The notes below the pieces were generated by a model. The model worked only from the letters and a program-made list of their open reading frames with translations. It was not told the origin of the DNA and did not search any database. Shown one piece after another: positions 14,645-22,438 of a DNA stretch of 64,000 nt; positions within the stretch are counted from its first letter, which is position 1; every line of letters starts with the position of its first letter. A program made the translations under genes and the position numbers. The DNA comes from Haladaptatus litoreus (lineage in GTDB: Archaea; Halobacteriota; Halobacteria; Halobacteriales; Haladaptataceae): assembly GCF_900156425.1 (NCBI RefSeq), contig NZ_FTNO01000002.1, forward strand, positions 540,125-604,124, given 5' to 3'.

Positions 14645-16585
14645 TCAGTCGAGGAAATCGGCTTTCCGACGCTTTTCCTCGTATTCCGCTTCGAGATGTG
14701 CGCGAAACGTCGAACGTTCGATGTCCCCCTGCTGGCGTTCGTTTCTATCTCGAACCGAAATCGTCCCCGACTCTGCTTCGTCACTGCCGACGATGACCAT
14801 GTACGGAACGTTTTCGTCGTGTCCTGCACGGATTTTCTTGCCGAGCGTCCAGTCTCGATTATCCACTTCGACGCGGAAATCGCCGAATTCCTCGGCGATT
14901 TCCGCGGCATATCCCGCATCGTCGTCCGTAATCGGAAGCACACGAACCTGCTCAGGTGCGAGCCAAAGCGGGAAATCGCCCGCGAAATGCTCGATACACA
15001 CGCCCATAAACCGTTCCAGCGAGCCGAGAAGCGCGCGATGAATCATCACCGGGCGGTGTTCCTCGTTGTCCTCGCCGACGTAACTGATACCGATTCGTTC
15101 GGGCTGGACGAAATCCAACTGTACCGTTCCAATCGTCCACTCGCGTCCGATTGCATCCTCCGCATTAATCGCGATTTTCGGTCCGTAGAACGCGCCTTCT
15201 CCCTCGGCGACTTCGTACTCTAACTCCTCGTCCGAAAGCGCGTTTCGGAGGGCGTCGTGCGCACGCTCCCAGAGCGCATCATCGCCGATGGCATCGTCGG
15301 GTTTCGTCTCCAGTTTTAGCAGTACGTCAAGCCCAAAGACGGCGTACATTTCGCGGATGACGGCCAGCGTTCGAGCGATTTCGTCCCGAATTTGGTCGGG
15401 GCGAACGAAGGCGTGCCCGTCGTCCTGCGTGAACCCGCGCACTCGCAACATACCCGAAAGCTCCCCCGATTGCTCGTTCCGGTAGCACATTCCGAACTCC
15501 GAAAACCGCAGAGGCAGGTCACGATACGACCGTCTGTCGTGGTCGTAGAGATAGGCGTGATTCGCACAGTTCATCGGTTTCAGGCCGTATTCGTGCCCAT
15601 TCTGCTCCCACGCGAACATCTCACCTTCCTCCTTGAAATGCTCGTAGTGGCCCGACTTCTTCCACAGTTCGGCGCGGTTGAGTTCCGGCGTCTTCACCTC
15701 TTCGTAGCCCAATTCGCGGTTCTTCTCGCGCACGAACTCCTCTAACTCCCGGCGTATCGCCATCCCGTTCGGATGGAAATGCACGCACCCCGGCGAGTGG
15801 TCGGGAACCGAAAACAACTCCATCGCCGACCCGATTTTGCGGTGGTCGCGTTTTTCCGCTTCCTCCTTTCGTTCGAGGAACGCTTCCAACTCGGATTCGC
15901 GGTCGAATGCCGTGCCGTACACTCGCGTCAGCATGGCTTCGTCCTCGTCGCCGCGCCAGTACGCGCCCGCGATTTCCAGCAGTGAGAGCGCGCCGATTTT
16001 GCCCGTCGATGCGACGTGCGGGCCAGCACAGAGGTCTTCGAACTCACCCTGTCGGTAGAACGTCACCGATTCGCCTGCTTCCTCGATTTCCGAAAGCAGT
16101 TCGAGTTTGTAGGGTTGGTCTGCCAGTCGCTCCCGTGCTTCTTCGGGCGGCACCTCCTCGCGCACGATGTCGTAATCCTCGGCCACGATTTTCCGCATCT
16201 CGTCCTCGATTTCCGCGAGGTCGTCGCTGTCGAGTTCGACGCCGTCGAAATCGTAGTAAAATCCCTCGTCCGTCGGCGGTCCGATGGCGAGTTTCGCGTT
16301 CGGGAACTGCCGGAGAACTGCCTGCGCGAGAACGTGCGCCGCGGAGTGGCGAAGGACGCGAACGTACTCGTCGGAATCCGGCGTTACGATTCGCAGGTTC
16401 GCGTCGGATTCGATTCGATATTCGGGCGCAACGAGGTCGCTGTCTACGATTCCGGCGACGCAATCCTCCCCGAGTCCCGGCCCGATGTCGTAGGCGACAT
16501 TCTCGACAGATACCGGGTTGTCGAACTCGCGGTTCGACCCATCTGGAAGCGATACGACGACTGCTGACTGTTCTTGTTGACTCAT
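14645..16585 (-). CDS. thrS: Threonyl-tRNA synthetase, bacterial-type domain architecture
   Basis: The 646-residue enzyme charges tRNA-Thr. It has a TGS domain (about 8-70), then an N2 editing domain with His80 and His84 (HSAAH) and Cys186 and His190 (DLCAGPH). The class II catalytic core follows, with zinc ligands in MNCANH and related segments and motif 2 around FRNEQSGELSGMLRVRGF, then a C-terminal anticodon-binding domain. The TGS plus HxxxH/CxxxH editing module is the bacterial form; most archaea use an unrelated DTD-like editing domain. The ATG at 16585 is chosen because upstream in-frame sequence (to 16654) is basic and non-conserved. A 15-base-arm inverted repeat lies at 14872-14906. 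Confidence 0.93.
   Translation of the reverse strand: MSQQEQSAVVVSLPDGSNREFDNPVSVENVAYDIGPGLGEDCVAGIVDSDLVAPEYRIESDANLRIVTPDSDEYVRVLRHSAAHVLAQAVLRQFPNAKLAIGPPTDEGFYYDFDGVELDSDDLAEIEDEMRKIVAEDYDIVREEVPPEEARERLADQPYKLELLSEIEEAGESVTFYRQGEFEDLCAGPHVASTGKIGALSLLEIAGAYWRGDEDEAMLTRVYGTAFDRESELEAFLERKEEAEKRDHRKIGSAMELFSVPDHSPGCVHFHPNGMAIRRELEEFVREKNRELGYEEVKTPELNRAELWKKSGHYEHFKEEGEMFAWEQNGHEYGLKPMNCANHAYLYDHDRRSYRDLPLRFSEFGMCYRNEQSGELSGMLRVRGFTQDDGHAFVRPDQIRDEIARTLAVIREMYAVFGLDVLLKLETKPDDAIGDDALWERAHDALRNALSDEELEYEVAEGEGAFYGPKIAINAEDAIGREWTIGTVQLDFVQPERIGISYVGEDNEEHRPVMIHRALLGSLERFMGVCIEHFAGDFPLWLAPEQVRVLPITDDDAGYAAEIAEEFGDFRVEVDNRDWTLGKKIRAGHDENVPYMVIVGSDEAESGTISVRDRNERQQGDIERSTFRAHLEAEYEEKRRKADFLD
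14872..14906. repeat. Perfect inverted repeat inside thrS (15-base arms, 5-base loop)
   Basis: Bases 14872-14886 (CGCGGAAATCGCCGA) are the exact reverse complement of 14892-14906. It encodes the AAEIAEEFGDFRV region of the anticodon-binding domain and keeps the frame open. Geometry is the same as the tiaS repeat. Confidence 0.85.
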
Positions 16586-16908
16586 GGTTGTGACTGGTGT
16601 TGATTTTTTGACTGCCCTGCTCTCCATTCGAGTGCGCAACAGACACCCGGACACGAAATCGAGCGCACATCTACAGACTGGCGCAGAAACGCATCGCTCT
16701 CCGTGTCAGAAGCGGGCGGGAAAACGACGATGGTGGTGACTAGATTATCGGGCGAGAACCCGGCGTGTAAAGCAGTCACCCAACATCGTGTTGCTTATCG
16801 AGATAGTAGTCTTGGAATGGTATTTATACCTTGTGTGAAATTGGAGTGTGTTTGGTAATGGTTGCGTTTCGTCGTTTGCTGTCATTTTCCGGTGCTGCCA
16901 GCAAATCA
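16586..16908. other. Gene-free stretch upstream of thrS
   Basis: No credible coding region is seen. It must hold the thrS promoter on the minus strand. A TATTTATAC segment at about 16820-16828 resembles a TATA box but faces no recognised downstream gene. The stretch runs into the repeat element that starts at 16909. Confidence 0.5.
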
Positions 16909-17089
16909 CGACTCCAATCAGACCGCAACCGAACTGCATTAGCCACGCCCTCTCCAACCGATTGCGTTTCTCACTCACTGCGTTCGTTGCGATACCTGCG
17001 GGCCACGGCCGCAGGTCAGCGAGTCGCTTCACGTCTCGCAAGCCTCATCCCTCGTGTGAGCGAACCTGACGGTTCGCCTTCGCGCGCCA
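16909..17089. repeat. Copy A of a dispersed non-coding repeat (one-ended)
   Basis: It begins CGACTCCAAT at 16909, continues with a block ending TCTCCAACCGATT near 16963, and ends with GGTTCGCCTTCGCGCGCCA at 17071-17089. The same three blocks in the same order occur in the reverse-complemented right half of the element at 57288-57578. The middle contains small hairpins (CCTGCGG/CCGCAGG and GCGAACC/GGTTCGC). No open reading frame is conserved, so it looks like a non-autonomous MITE-like or REP-like sequence. The left terminal repeat has no visible mate here. Confidence 0.6.
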
Positions 17090-17137
17090 AGAATCAAAAT
17101 CAGTCTTTAAAGTAAATCGCTTCTCACTCCCGGTTCG

Positions 17138-17662
17138 CTACTCTTCCTGTTCGAGCAAATCCGAGGCCGAAAGCAGTGCTTCCATCTCCACACCTGCGTC
17201 TTCCAGATTCTCCCTGCCACCCTCTTCTCTGTCCACGACGACGAGAATTTTGTTCACCTCCGCACCTGCATCCCGGAGGGCTTCCACGGCGTCCACCGCG
17301 CTCTGGCCCGTCGTCACGATGTCTTCGAGGACGACGACTTCCTCGCCTTCCTCCAATCGACCTTCCACGAGGTTCGCCGTGCCGTATTCTTTTTTCTGTT
17401 TTCGCGCGATGACGTAGGGATTGCCCGTTTCGACGCTCGTGACGGCCACGAGCGGAACTGCGCCGAGGGCGACTCCCGCGAGTTTCGTCTCTCCGAGTCG
17501 CTCCGCGAAGGCTTCCGCGATGAGTTCGAGGCAGTGCGGGTCGGTTTCGAACAGGTATTTGTCCACGTAGTAACTGCTCGTTCCGCCGTGCGAGAGTTCA
17601 AATTCGCCGTACTGGACGGCGTCCGCCGAGCGCAGGGCCGCGATGAGTTCCTGATTCGCCAT
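17138..17662 (-). CDS. pyrE: Orotate phosphoribosyltransferase
   Basis: The 174-residue enzyme makes OMP from orotate and PRPP in pyrimidine synthesis. Key segments are [20 protein letters not shown] at the N-terminus, [20 protein letters not shown], the [16 protein letters not shown] flexible loop, and the PRPP-binding [20 protein letters not shown]. The ATG at 17662 is preferred over a GTG three codons upstream. The carS gene follows the start side, with 48 bases between them on the same strand (carS upstream in transcription), so co-transcription is possible. Confidence 0.92.
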   Translation of the reverse strand: MANQELIAALRSADAVQYGEFELSHGGTSSYYVDKYLFETDPHCLELIAEAFAERLGETKLAGVALGAVPLVAVTSVETGNPYVIARKQKKEYGTANLVEGRLEEGEEVVVLEDIVTTGQSAVDAVEALRDAGAEVNKILVVVDREEGGRENLEDAGVEMEALLSASDLLEQEE

Positions 17663-17710
17663 GTGCGACAACGGGCGGGGAGGTGGGTTAAAAGTAGTTT
17701 TTTGCGGTCG

Positions 17711-18277
17711 TTACCACGGTTCGTTCTTCAATCCGAGCATGTACGCGAGCATGTTCGTCGTCAGATGCAAGAACGGCGTCACCACGACGACCACGGTGAG
17801 CACTGGAAGGGTAAACGTCTCCAACGTCCACTCGGGCGCGGCAATCGACGTGAGCAAGAGTGCCATCACGACGAAATCCAACTGGTCAACGCCCGGGAAC
17901 GCCGCGCCGCGCTGTCGCCCGGTTCGACGCTTCAGGAAGGACGCCCCCATATCGCCGAGCATCGCACCGAGTGGCATCGCGACCATGACGGTCGCGGGGA
18001 ACTCCGGCAGTGAGACATTCAGAACGTCCGCCGCTGTTCCATTTATGATGTTCAATCCGAGGGCGAGCAGTGCGCCGACTGCGACTCCGGCGATGGTACC
18101 GCGCCACGTTTTTCCGTCGCCGAGGAGTCGTTCCCCGTTCCACGTCCGTCCGCCGTCGATGGGTGCGCCACCGCCCGCAACCACTGCTACATTGTTCGGC
18201 ACGTATGCGGGCAACATCGCCCACACCGCGACGATGAGGACGCCGAAATCGAAAATATCCACACCGAGTATATCCAT
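17711..18277 (-). CDS. carS: CDP-archaeol synthase
   Basis: The 188-residue integral membrane enzyme activates 2,3-bis-O-geranylgeranylglycerol phosphate with CTP, a central step in archaeal ether lipid synthesis. The N-terminal LPAYVPNNVAVVAGGGAPID and the GERLLGDGKTWRGTIAG motif with its Lys and Asp are diagnostic. The GDMGASFLKRRTGRQRG segment carries the second conserved motif, and the C-terminal NMLAYMLGLKNEPW completes the fold. About five helices are visible. The ATG at 18277 matches the hydrophobic N-terminus. Confidence 0.92.
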   Translation of the reverse strand: MDILGVDIFDFGVLIVAVWAMLPAYVPNNVAVVAGGGAPIDGGRTWNGERLLGDGKTWRGTIAGVAVGALLALGLNIINGTAADVLNVSLPEFPATVMVAMPLGAMLGDMGASFLKRRTGRQRGAAFPGVDQLDFVVMALLLTSIAAPEWTLETFTLPVLTVVVVVTPFLHLTTNMLAYMLGLKNEPW

Positions 18278-18366
18278 ATCGAGACAGAAACTCCCCGGGT
18301 CTTAAGAACCGACGGTCTGGCGCGGGCATATATAACCCTAAGGCACGGGGGTGCAAATCCCGGGAT

Positions 18367-19197
18367 ATGATACCTCCGATTGCCAGTCGGTTCGTCGCGG
18401 GAGAAACTCCGGCGGAGGCGCTTGAGCATACACAGAAACTGAATCAGCGAAACGTCAACGTTATTCTCAACCTTCTTGGCGAACATTATCACGACCGAAA
18501 ACCGGCGGACGAGGACGCCGAAGTGTACGTTCGACTACTCGAAGACATCGAACGCTCCGGCCTTTCTGCCTGCGTTTCGGTCAAACCCTCGCAGGTTGGA
18601 CTCGACATCGGTACACACGTCTTTCGGGAAAATATGGAGCGCATCGCGGACGCCGCGAACGACACGTTCGTCTGGATAGATATGGAAGACCACGAGACGA
18701 CGGACGCGACCCTCGACGTGTTCGAGCAGTTGACGCGCGAACACGACGGTGGCGTCGGTGTCTGCATCCAAGCGAATCTGAAGCGCACGGAAGACGACCT
18801 CGAACGACTCGCTTCCCTCCCCGGCAAGGTTCGACTGGTCAAGGGTGCCTACGACGAACCGAAGGAAATCGCGTACAAGGACAAAGCGAAGGTCGATGCA
18901 GTGTACCGCGAATACCTCGAATACATGTTTCAGGAGTTCGAGGGCGGTATCGCAGTTGGCAGTCACGACCCGGCGATGATAGAGTACGCGAAGGAACTCC
19001 ACGAGGAGTACGGCACGGACTTCGAAATCCAGATGCTGATGGGCGTGCGTGAGGACGCCCAGTACGAACTCGCGGAGGAGTACGAAGTCTGGCAGTACGT
19101 TCCCTACGGTGGCAAATGGATGTCCTACTTCTACCGTCGTGTCATGGAACGCAAAGAAAACCTGCTGTTCGCGGCTCGCGCGGTGCTCGGTCGATAA
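18367..19197 (+). CDS. Proline dehydrogenase family protein
   Basis: The 276-residue flavoprotein belongs to the monofunctional proline dehydrogenase family (oxidation of proline to pyrroline-5-carboxylate with electrons passed to quinone). Features are the N-terminal FVAGETPAEALEHTQKLN, CVSVKPSQVGLDIG, FVWIDMEDHETTDATLDVFE, VRLVKGAYDEPKEIAY and the C-terminal VPYGGKWMSYFYRRVMERKEN with the substrate-binding RRxxER arrangement. Length fits the short archaeal/Gram-positive form. No pyrroline-5-carboxylate dehydrogenase is visible in the window. Confidence 0.9.
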   Translation: MIPPIASRFVAGETPAEALEHTQKLNQRNVNVILNLLGEHYHDRKPADEDAEVYVRLLEDIERSGLSACVSVKPSQVGLDIGTHVFRENMERIADAANDTFVWIDMEDHETTDATLDVFEQLTREHDGGVGVCIQANLKRTEDDLERLASLPGKVRLVKGAYDEPKEIAYKDKAKVDAVYREYLEYMFQEFEGGIAVGSHDPAMIEYAKELHEEYGTDFEIQMLMGVREDAQYELAEEYEVWQYVPYGGKWMSYFYRRVMERKENLLFAARAVLGR

Positions 19198-19215
19198 CGG
19201 AAACGTTGCAACTGG

Positions 19216-19221
19216 TTTATA
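19216..19221 (+). promoter_or_regulatory. TATA box of the DUF502 gene
   Basis: TTTATA is centred about 29 bases before the ATG at 19248, consistent with a leaderless or near-leaderless transcript and with the chosen start. Confidence 0.6.
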
Positions 19222-19247
19222 TTCCTGCACTCGCATGCTACACACAA

Positions 19248-19904
19248 ATGTCTTCGTGGAAGCGTGACGCCGGAAGTGGTCTCATCGTCCTCGCCCCGTT
19301 ACTGGTCACTGCGTACATCGTCGCATGGATGTTCCTGAAAATTGCCGGTTTGCCGTTTTTGGAGAACATTTCGGATTACACCGTTATTGAAGGAATACTG
19401 ACCATTCCCGGAAGTCTCATTCGGGTCGGAATCGTCCTCACCGTCTTCGCTATGCTCGTGCTGAGCATGGGATATCTCATGCGGACGACCGTCGGTGGCA
19501 TCGTCGAAAACGCCATCGACGGCGCAATGAACCAACTTCCGGGCCTCCGAATCGTCTACAATGCGTCTAAGATGGCCGCAGAAACCGCTCTTTCTGACAC
19601 CAATCAACTCCAGAAACCCGTCAAAATCGAGACGTGGGAAGGAATGCGGATGACCGCCTTCAAAACCGGCAAGAAAACCGACGACGGACGCGAACTTCTG
19701 TTTTTGCCCACCGCACCGAACATCACGACTGGATTCGTCGTGGAAGTCGAACCTGACCAGTTTACCGAAACCGACGAATCCGTCGAGGATGCCTTGACCC
19801 GTGTCCTCAGTGCCGGATTCGGCGAAAACAGCGAAAGTGGAATCCCCATCAACGTAACCGACGAAGGAGAGGACGGCACCAAGACACCACCGCCGACCAG
19901 ATAA
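19248..19904 (+). CDS. DUF502 family membrane protein
   Basis: The 218-residue protein has two N-terminal transmembrane segments (about 11-33, GLIVLAPLLVTAYIVAWMFL, and 55-78, IRVGIVLTVFAMLVLSMGYL) and a soluble C-terminal domain. The segments GAMNQLPGLRIVYNASKM and LLFLPTAPNITTGFVVEVEP are typical of DUF502, a family whose bacterial and archaeal members are uncharacterised. An acidic, proline-ending tail (GEDGTKTPPPTR) closes the protein. Starts upstream of 19248 overlap the proline dehydrogenase gene out of frame. Confidence 0.8.
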   Translation: MSSWKRDAGSGLIVLAPLLVTAYIVAWMFLKIAGLPFLENISDYTVIEGILTIPGSLIRVGIVLTVFAMLVLSMGYLMRTTVGGIVENAIDGAMNQLPGLRIVYNASKMAAETALSDTNQLQKPVKIETWEGMRMTAFKTGKKTDDGRELLFLPTAPNITTGFVVEVEPDQFTETDESVEDALTRVLSAGFGENSESGIPINVTDEGEDGTKTPPPTR

Positions 19905-19956
19905 TATCAGAGCAAAAACTAGTAGGTTTTTCAACAAAGCGATTCTACGTTCATCC

Positions 19957-20352
19957 ATGACGTGCCCTGACTGCGGAGAGGAACGACTTCCGTTCGCCGT
20001 TCCGTCTGCACTCCGCGAGGATGTTCCCGGCAAACCGTCTTCGGTACTTCTCTGTCCGCACTGCCTTCAACTCGAACCAGTCGAAAACCCAGATGCTGAA
20101 CTCAGCGATTTCACCACGATAAGCGACGTGCTTCCCGAAGACAGGGACGCGGCCGCCGCGATGACGCTCGCTACCGCGCTCCTTTCGTCGCTGGCCCTCC
20201 ACCGTCAACGCATCGACGCCCTGCTCGACAGGGTGGAAGCGGCCGGGGTTGACCCCCTGCTCGTCCTCGACAGACTCGCGGACGATCCGGAACTCGAACC
20301 TAACTTCGACATCGAATCGCGGCGTCGGCAACTGCTCCAACTGCGAGAATAA
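19957..20352 (+). CDS. Haloarchaeal zinc-ribbon hypothetical protein (DUF6276-like)
   Basis: The 131-residue protein has an N-terminal zinc ribbon with CPDC (residues 3-6) and CPHC (residues 33-36). A helical acidic region follows (AAAAMTLATALLSSLALHRQRIDALLDRVEA). The layout resembles the haloarchaeal family numbered DUF6276, recalled rather than searched. Function is unknown; such proteins may bind nucleic acid or act as protein adaptors. The gene stands between the DUF502 and HIT genes on the same strand, about 50-75 bases from each. Confidence 0.7.
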   Translation: MTCPDCGEERLPFAVPSALREDVPGKPSSVLLCPHCLQLEPVENPDAELSDFTTISDVLPEDRDAAAAMTLATALLSSLALHRQRIDALLDRVEAAGVDPLLVLDRLADDPELEPNFDIESRRRQLLQLRE

Positions 20353-20428
20353 ATCAGCGCTTTCCTTTCCCGTCTCTCGTCCTCACGAAGCCTCAACTTT
20401 CATCATGCCGTCTCACAACTAGACGAGC

Positions 20429-20854
20429 ATGGTCAACGACTGCATCTTCTGCCAAATCGTCGCAGGCGACATCCCGAGTAAGACTGTCTACGAGGACGAC
20501 ACCGTGTTCGCCTTTCTCGACGTGAACCCCCTCGCGCCGGGCCACACGCTCGTCATTCCGAAAGACCATCACGAAACGCTCGCCGATGTGCCCGAAGATA
20601 CCGCCAGCGACCTGTTTTCGGCGCTTCATCGACTCACGCCCGTTGTCGAGGACGCGGTTGACGCCGACGCGAGCAACGTCGCGTTCAACAATGGCGAGGC
20701 GGCTGGACAGGAAGTTTCACACGTTCACGCACACATCATCCCTCGATTCGACGGCGACGGCGGCAATCCGATTCACGCCATTGCCGGAAACACGCCCGAC
20801 CTCTCCGACGAGGAATTGGACGAAATCGCGAGTGACATCGCCGACGCCCGGTAA
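20429..20854 (+). CDS. HIT family nucleotide hydrolase/transferase
   Basis: The 141-residue protein has the full histidine-triad signature HVHAHIIPRF near residues 96-105, with the N-terminal zinc-type CIFCQIVAGDIPSKTVYEDD of the HINT branch. Members hydrolyse nucleoside phosphoramidates or AMP-lysine-type adducts; the physiological substrate here is not known. A short acidic helix (ELDEIASDIADAR) forms the C-terminus. The next gene begins 46 bases downstream behind its own TATA-like element. Confidence 0.9.
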   Translation: MVNDCIFCQIVAGDIPSKTVYEDDTVFAFLDVNPLAPGHTLVIPKDHHETLADVPEDTASDLFSALHRLTPVVEDAVDADASNVAFNNGEAAGQEVSHVHAHIIPRFDGDGGNPIHAIAGNTPDLSDEELDEIASDIADAR

Positions 20855-20864
20855 CTCCCAGATT

Positions 20865-20872
20865 TTTTATAC
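20865..20872 (+). promoter_or_regulatory. TATA-like element before the ParA-like gene
   Basis: TTTTTATA lies about 30 bases before the GTG at 20901, supporting this GTG as the start in place of longer in-frame readings that run back through the HIT gene. Confidence 0.55.
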
Positions 20873-20900
20873 CAGCACGAATCTATTCCGCGATAGACCC

Positions 20901-21683
20901 GTGAAACGAACTACCGCATTCGTCGGTGCAACTGGCGGAGCAGGGACGACACGTCTCTGCATCGAACTCGGGGCCATCCTCACACACGCTGGCCGCGACG
21001 TGGCGATTCTCGACGCCGCGTTCGCCACGCAAGGCTTGGCCCGCCACATTCCCGGACGTATCGACACCGACCTCACCGCGCTTTTGCTCGATGGAGAAAT
21101 CGACTCTGACGAGGACAAACTGAACGAGGCGCTCATCGACCATCCTGTCGAAACGCCCGGGCGACTCGCGCTCTGTCCGGTGTACGCACCGTTCGAACGA
21201 CTCGCACGCGCGAAAACAGTTGAGGCGGCGAAGCGATTCGAAACGCTCGTCGAAACCGCGTCGAATCGTTTCGACTACATTTTGATTGATACACCTCCAA
21301 TCGCCGCGAATCAGGCCGTTGCGGCGGTCAACGCCGCCGATTCCATTGCACTGATTGCGCCCGCGTCTCGTTGCGGTTCGGACGCTGTGCAAGCGATGCG
21401 TGGCAGATTGGCCGACCTCGGGACGAGTGCAGACACTGTCATCGCCAATCGTGCAGGAGCAGACGGCGACCATCAACTCACCGACGAACTGGCGATTCCG
21501 TCGAGCGAAACGACTTCCGCCGAAAACGCTCCGGCGAGTGCTCCCAACCTCGATACGTCGTTCTCACCCGCCGTCGCGCTCGCCGCCGAAATCGTCTTCG
21601 ACACGTCGCTCGACATCGAGTTTCCTGAGGACAGTCTCCTCGATATTGACCCGAACGACTATCTGCCGGAGTCGCTTTCGTAA
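20901..21683 (+). CDS. MinD/ParA-like protein with degenerate P-loop
   Basis: The 260-residue protein follows the SIMIBI ParA/MinD fold. Its N-terminus reads VKRTTAFVGATGGAGTTRL, where the deviant Walker A (KGGxGKT) has Thr11 and Thr16 in place of both lysines. Later segments fit the family: VAILDAAFATQGLARHI (Walker A-prime-like), FDYILIDTPPIAANQAVAAV (Walker B-like) and ADSIALIAPASRCGSDAVQA. ATP hydrolysis of the usual kind is unlikely. A canonical ParA is encoded 1.6 kb away on the other strand. It may be a non-catalytic partner or scaffold; that is inference. Confidence 0.75.
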   Translation: MKRTTAFVGATGGAGTTRLCIELGAILTHAGRDVAILDAAFATQGLARHIPGRIDTDLTALLLDGEIDSDEDKLNEALIDHPVETPGRLALCPVYAPFERLARAKTVEAAKRFETLVETASNRFDYILIDTPPIAANQAVAAVNAADSIALIAPASRCGSDAVQAMRGRLADLGTSADTVIANRAGADGDHQLTDELAIPSSETTSAENAPASAPNLDTSFSPAVALAAEIVFDTSLDIEFPEDSLLDIDPNDYLPESLS

Positions 21684-21750
21684 CCGTCGATTGCCAATCG
21701 ACGATTACCAACGAAATGAGTGCCAACGAAACGATTTTTCGCGCTTTCGA

Positions 21751-22266
21751 TTAGAATAAGTCGCCGACGCCGCTCATCGTCTCCGCCAGCGCATCCCGCT
21801 TTCTCACCGCAGCATCGCCGCCGAACGTCAGTGCGCCTTCGACTACTTCTGCCGCCCCCGCTATCGGTTCGTGCGTTTCGATGAACGTCGCCAGTGCGAA
21901 CTCGGTTTCGTTCGCGCCGGTCAACGCCCGCGCTTCCGAGCGCGAGAGGTCGGCCGAGAGCCAATCTCGAATGATTTCGTGCCCCATCGGTGGAAGTGGC
22001 GAAACGCCGTGCACGCCGAGTAGGTGGAGTGTCTTTGCCGCGGTAATCGGCGCGACTCCACTTTGGCGCGCACTTTCGCCGACAGACGTTCCGGAGGCGT
22101 GGGTTTCCAGTATCGTTTCCGCCGTGTCAGCAGCACACGGAAGGTCGTCGGCAAACGTTTCCAGTCGTTCGCGGAGGTTTCGGCCAGTGTCGTCTACGGT
22201 TGCGACACCGCGGTTTCTCTGTTCCGTCGTCACCTCCAGACCCTCCGCAATATCCGACAGTGCCAT
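21751..22266 (-). CDS. Haloarchaeal protein of unknown function with HTH-like segment
   Basis: The 171-residue protein starts MALSDIAEGLEVTTEQRNRG. A central helical stretch, GTSVGESARQSGVAPITAAK followed by TLHLLGV, looks like a helix-turn-helix. Its C-terminal half contains GANETEFALATFIETHEPIAG. I do not recognise a named function; it may belong to the consecutively numbered haloarchaeal DUF785x families (memory, not checked). The ATG at 22266 is preferred over 22287. It is divergent from tfb with a palindrome between them. Confidence 0.65.
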   Translation of the reverse strand: MALSDIAEGLEVTTEQRNRGVATVDDTGRNLRERLETFADDLPCAADTAETILETHASGTSVGESARQSGVAPITAAKTLHLLGVHGVSPLPPMGHEIIRDWLSADLSRSEARALTGANETEFALATFIETHEPIAGAAEVVEGALTFGGDAAVRKRDALAETMSGVGDLF

Positions 22267-22337
22267 ATGATTTTCTTGTCTTCTCACCGACTTGAATGTT
22301 TGTGACAGGTATCAAATCTGGTAATTGGCTGCCGGAG

Positions 22338-22364
22338 AGAGCGTACCGGCTACCGGTACGCTCT
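22338..22364. repeat. 12-base-arm palindrome in the divergent tfb promoter region
   Basis: AGAGCGTACCGG (22338-22349) faces its exact reverse complement at 22353-22364, with a three-base centre. It lies about 75 bases before the tfb ATG and 72 bases before the divergent gene start, so it could be an operator or an RNA hairpin. Confidence 0.6.
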
Positions 22365-22404
22365 GCTTCGCCGAATCACTCTTCTACCCCGATTTCTCCG
22401 CTCG

Positions 22405-22412
22405 TTTAAATA
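22405..22412 (+). promoter_or_regulatory. TATA box of tfb
   Basis: TTTAAATA is centred about 30 bases upstream of the ATG at 22439, fitting a short or absent leader. Confidence 0.65.
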
Positions 22413-22438
22413 CCATCTCGGGAGAAGTTTTCACTGAG

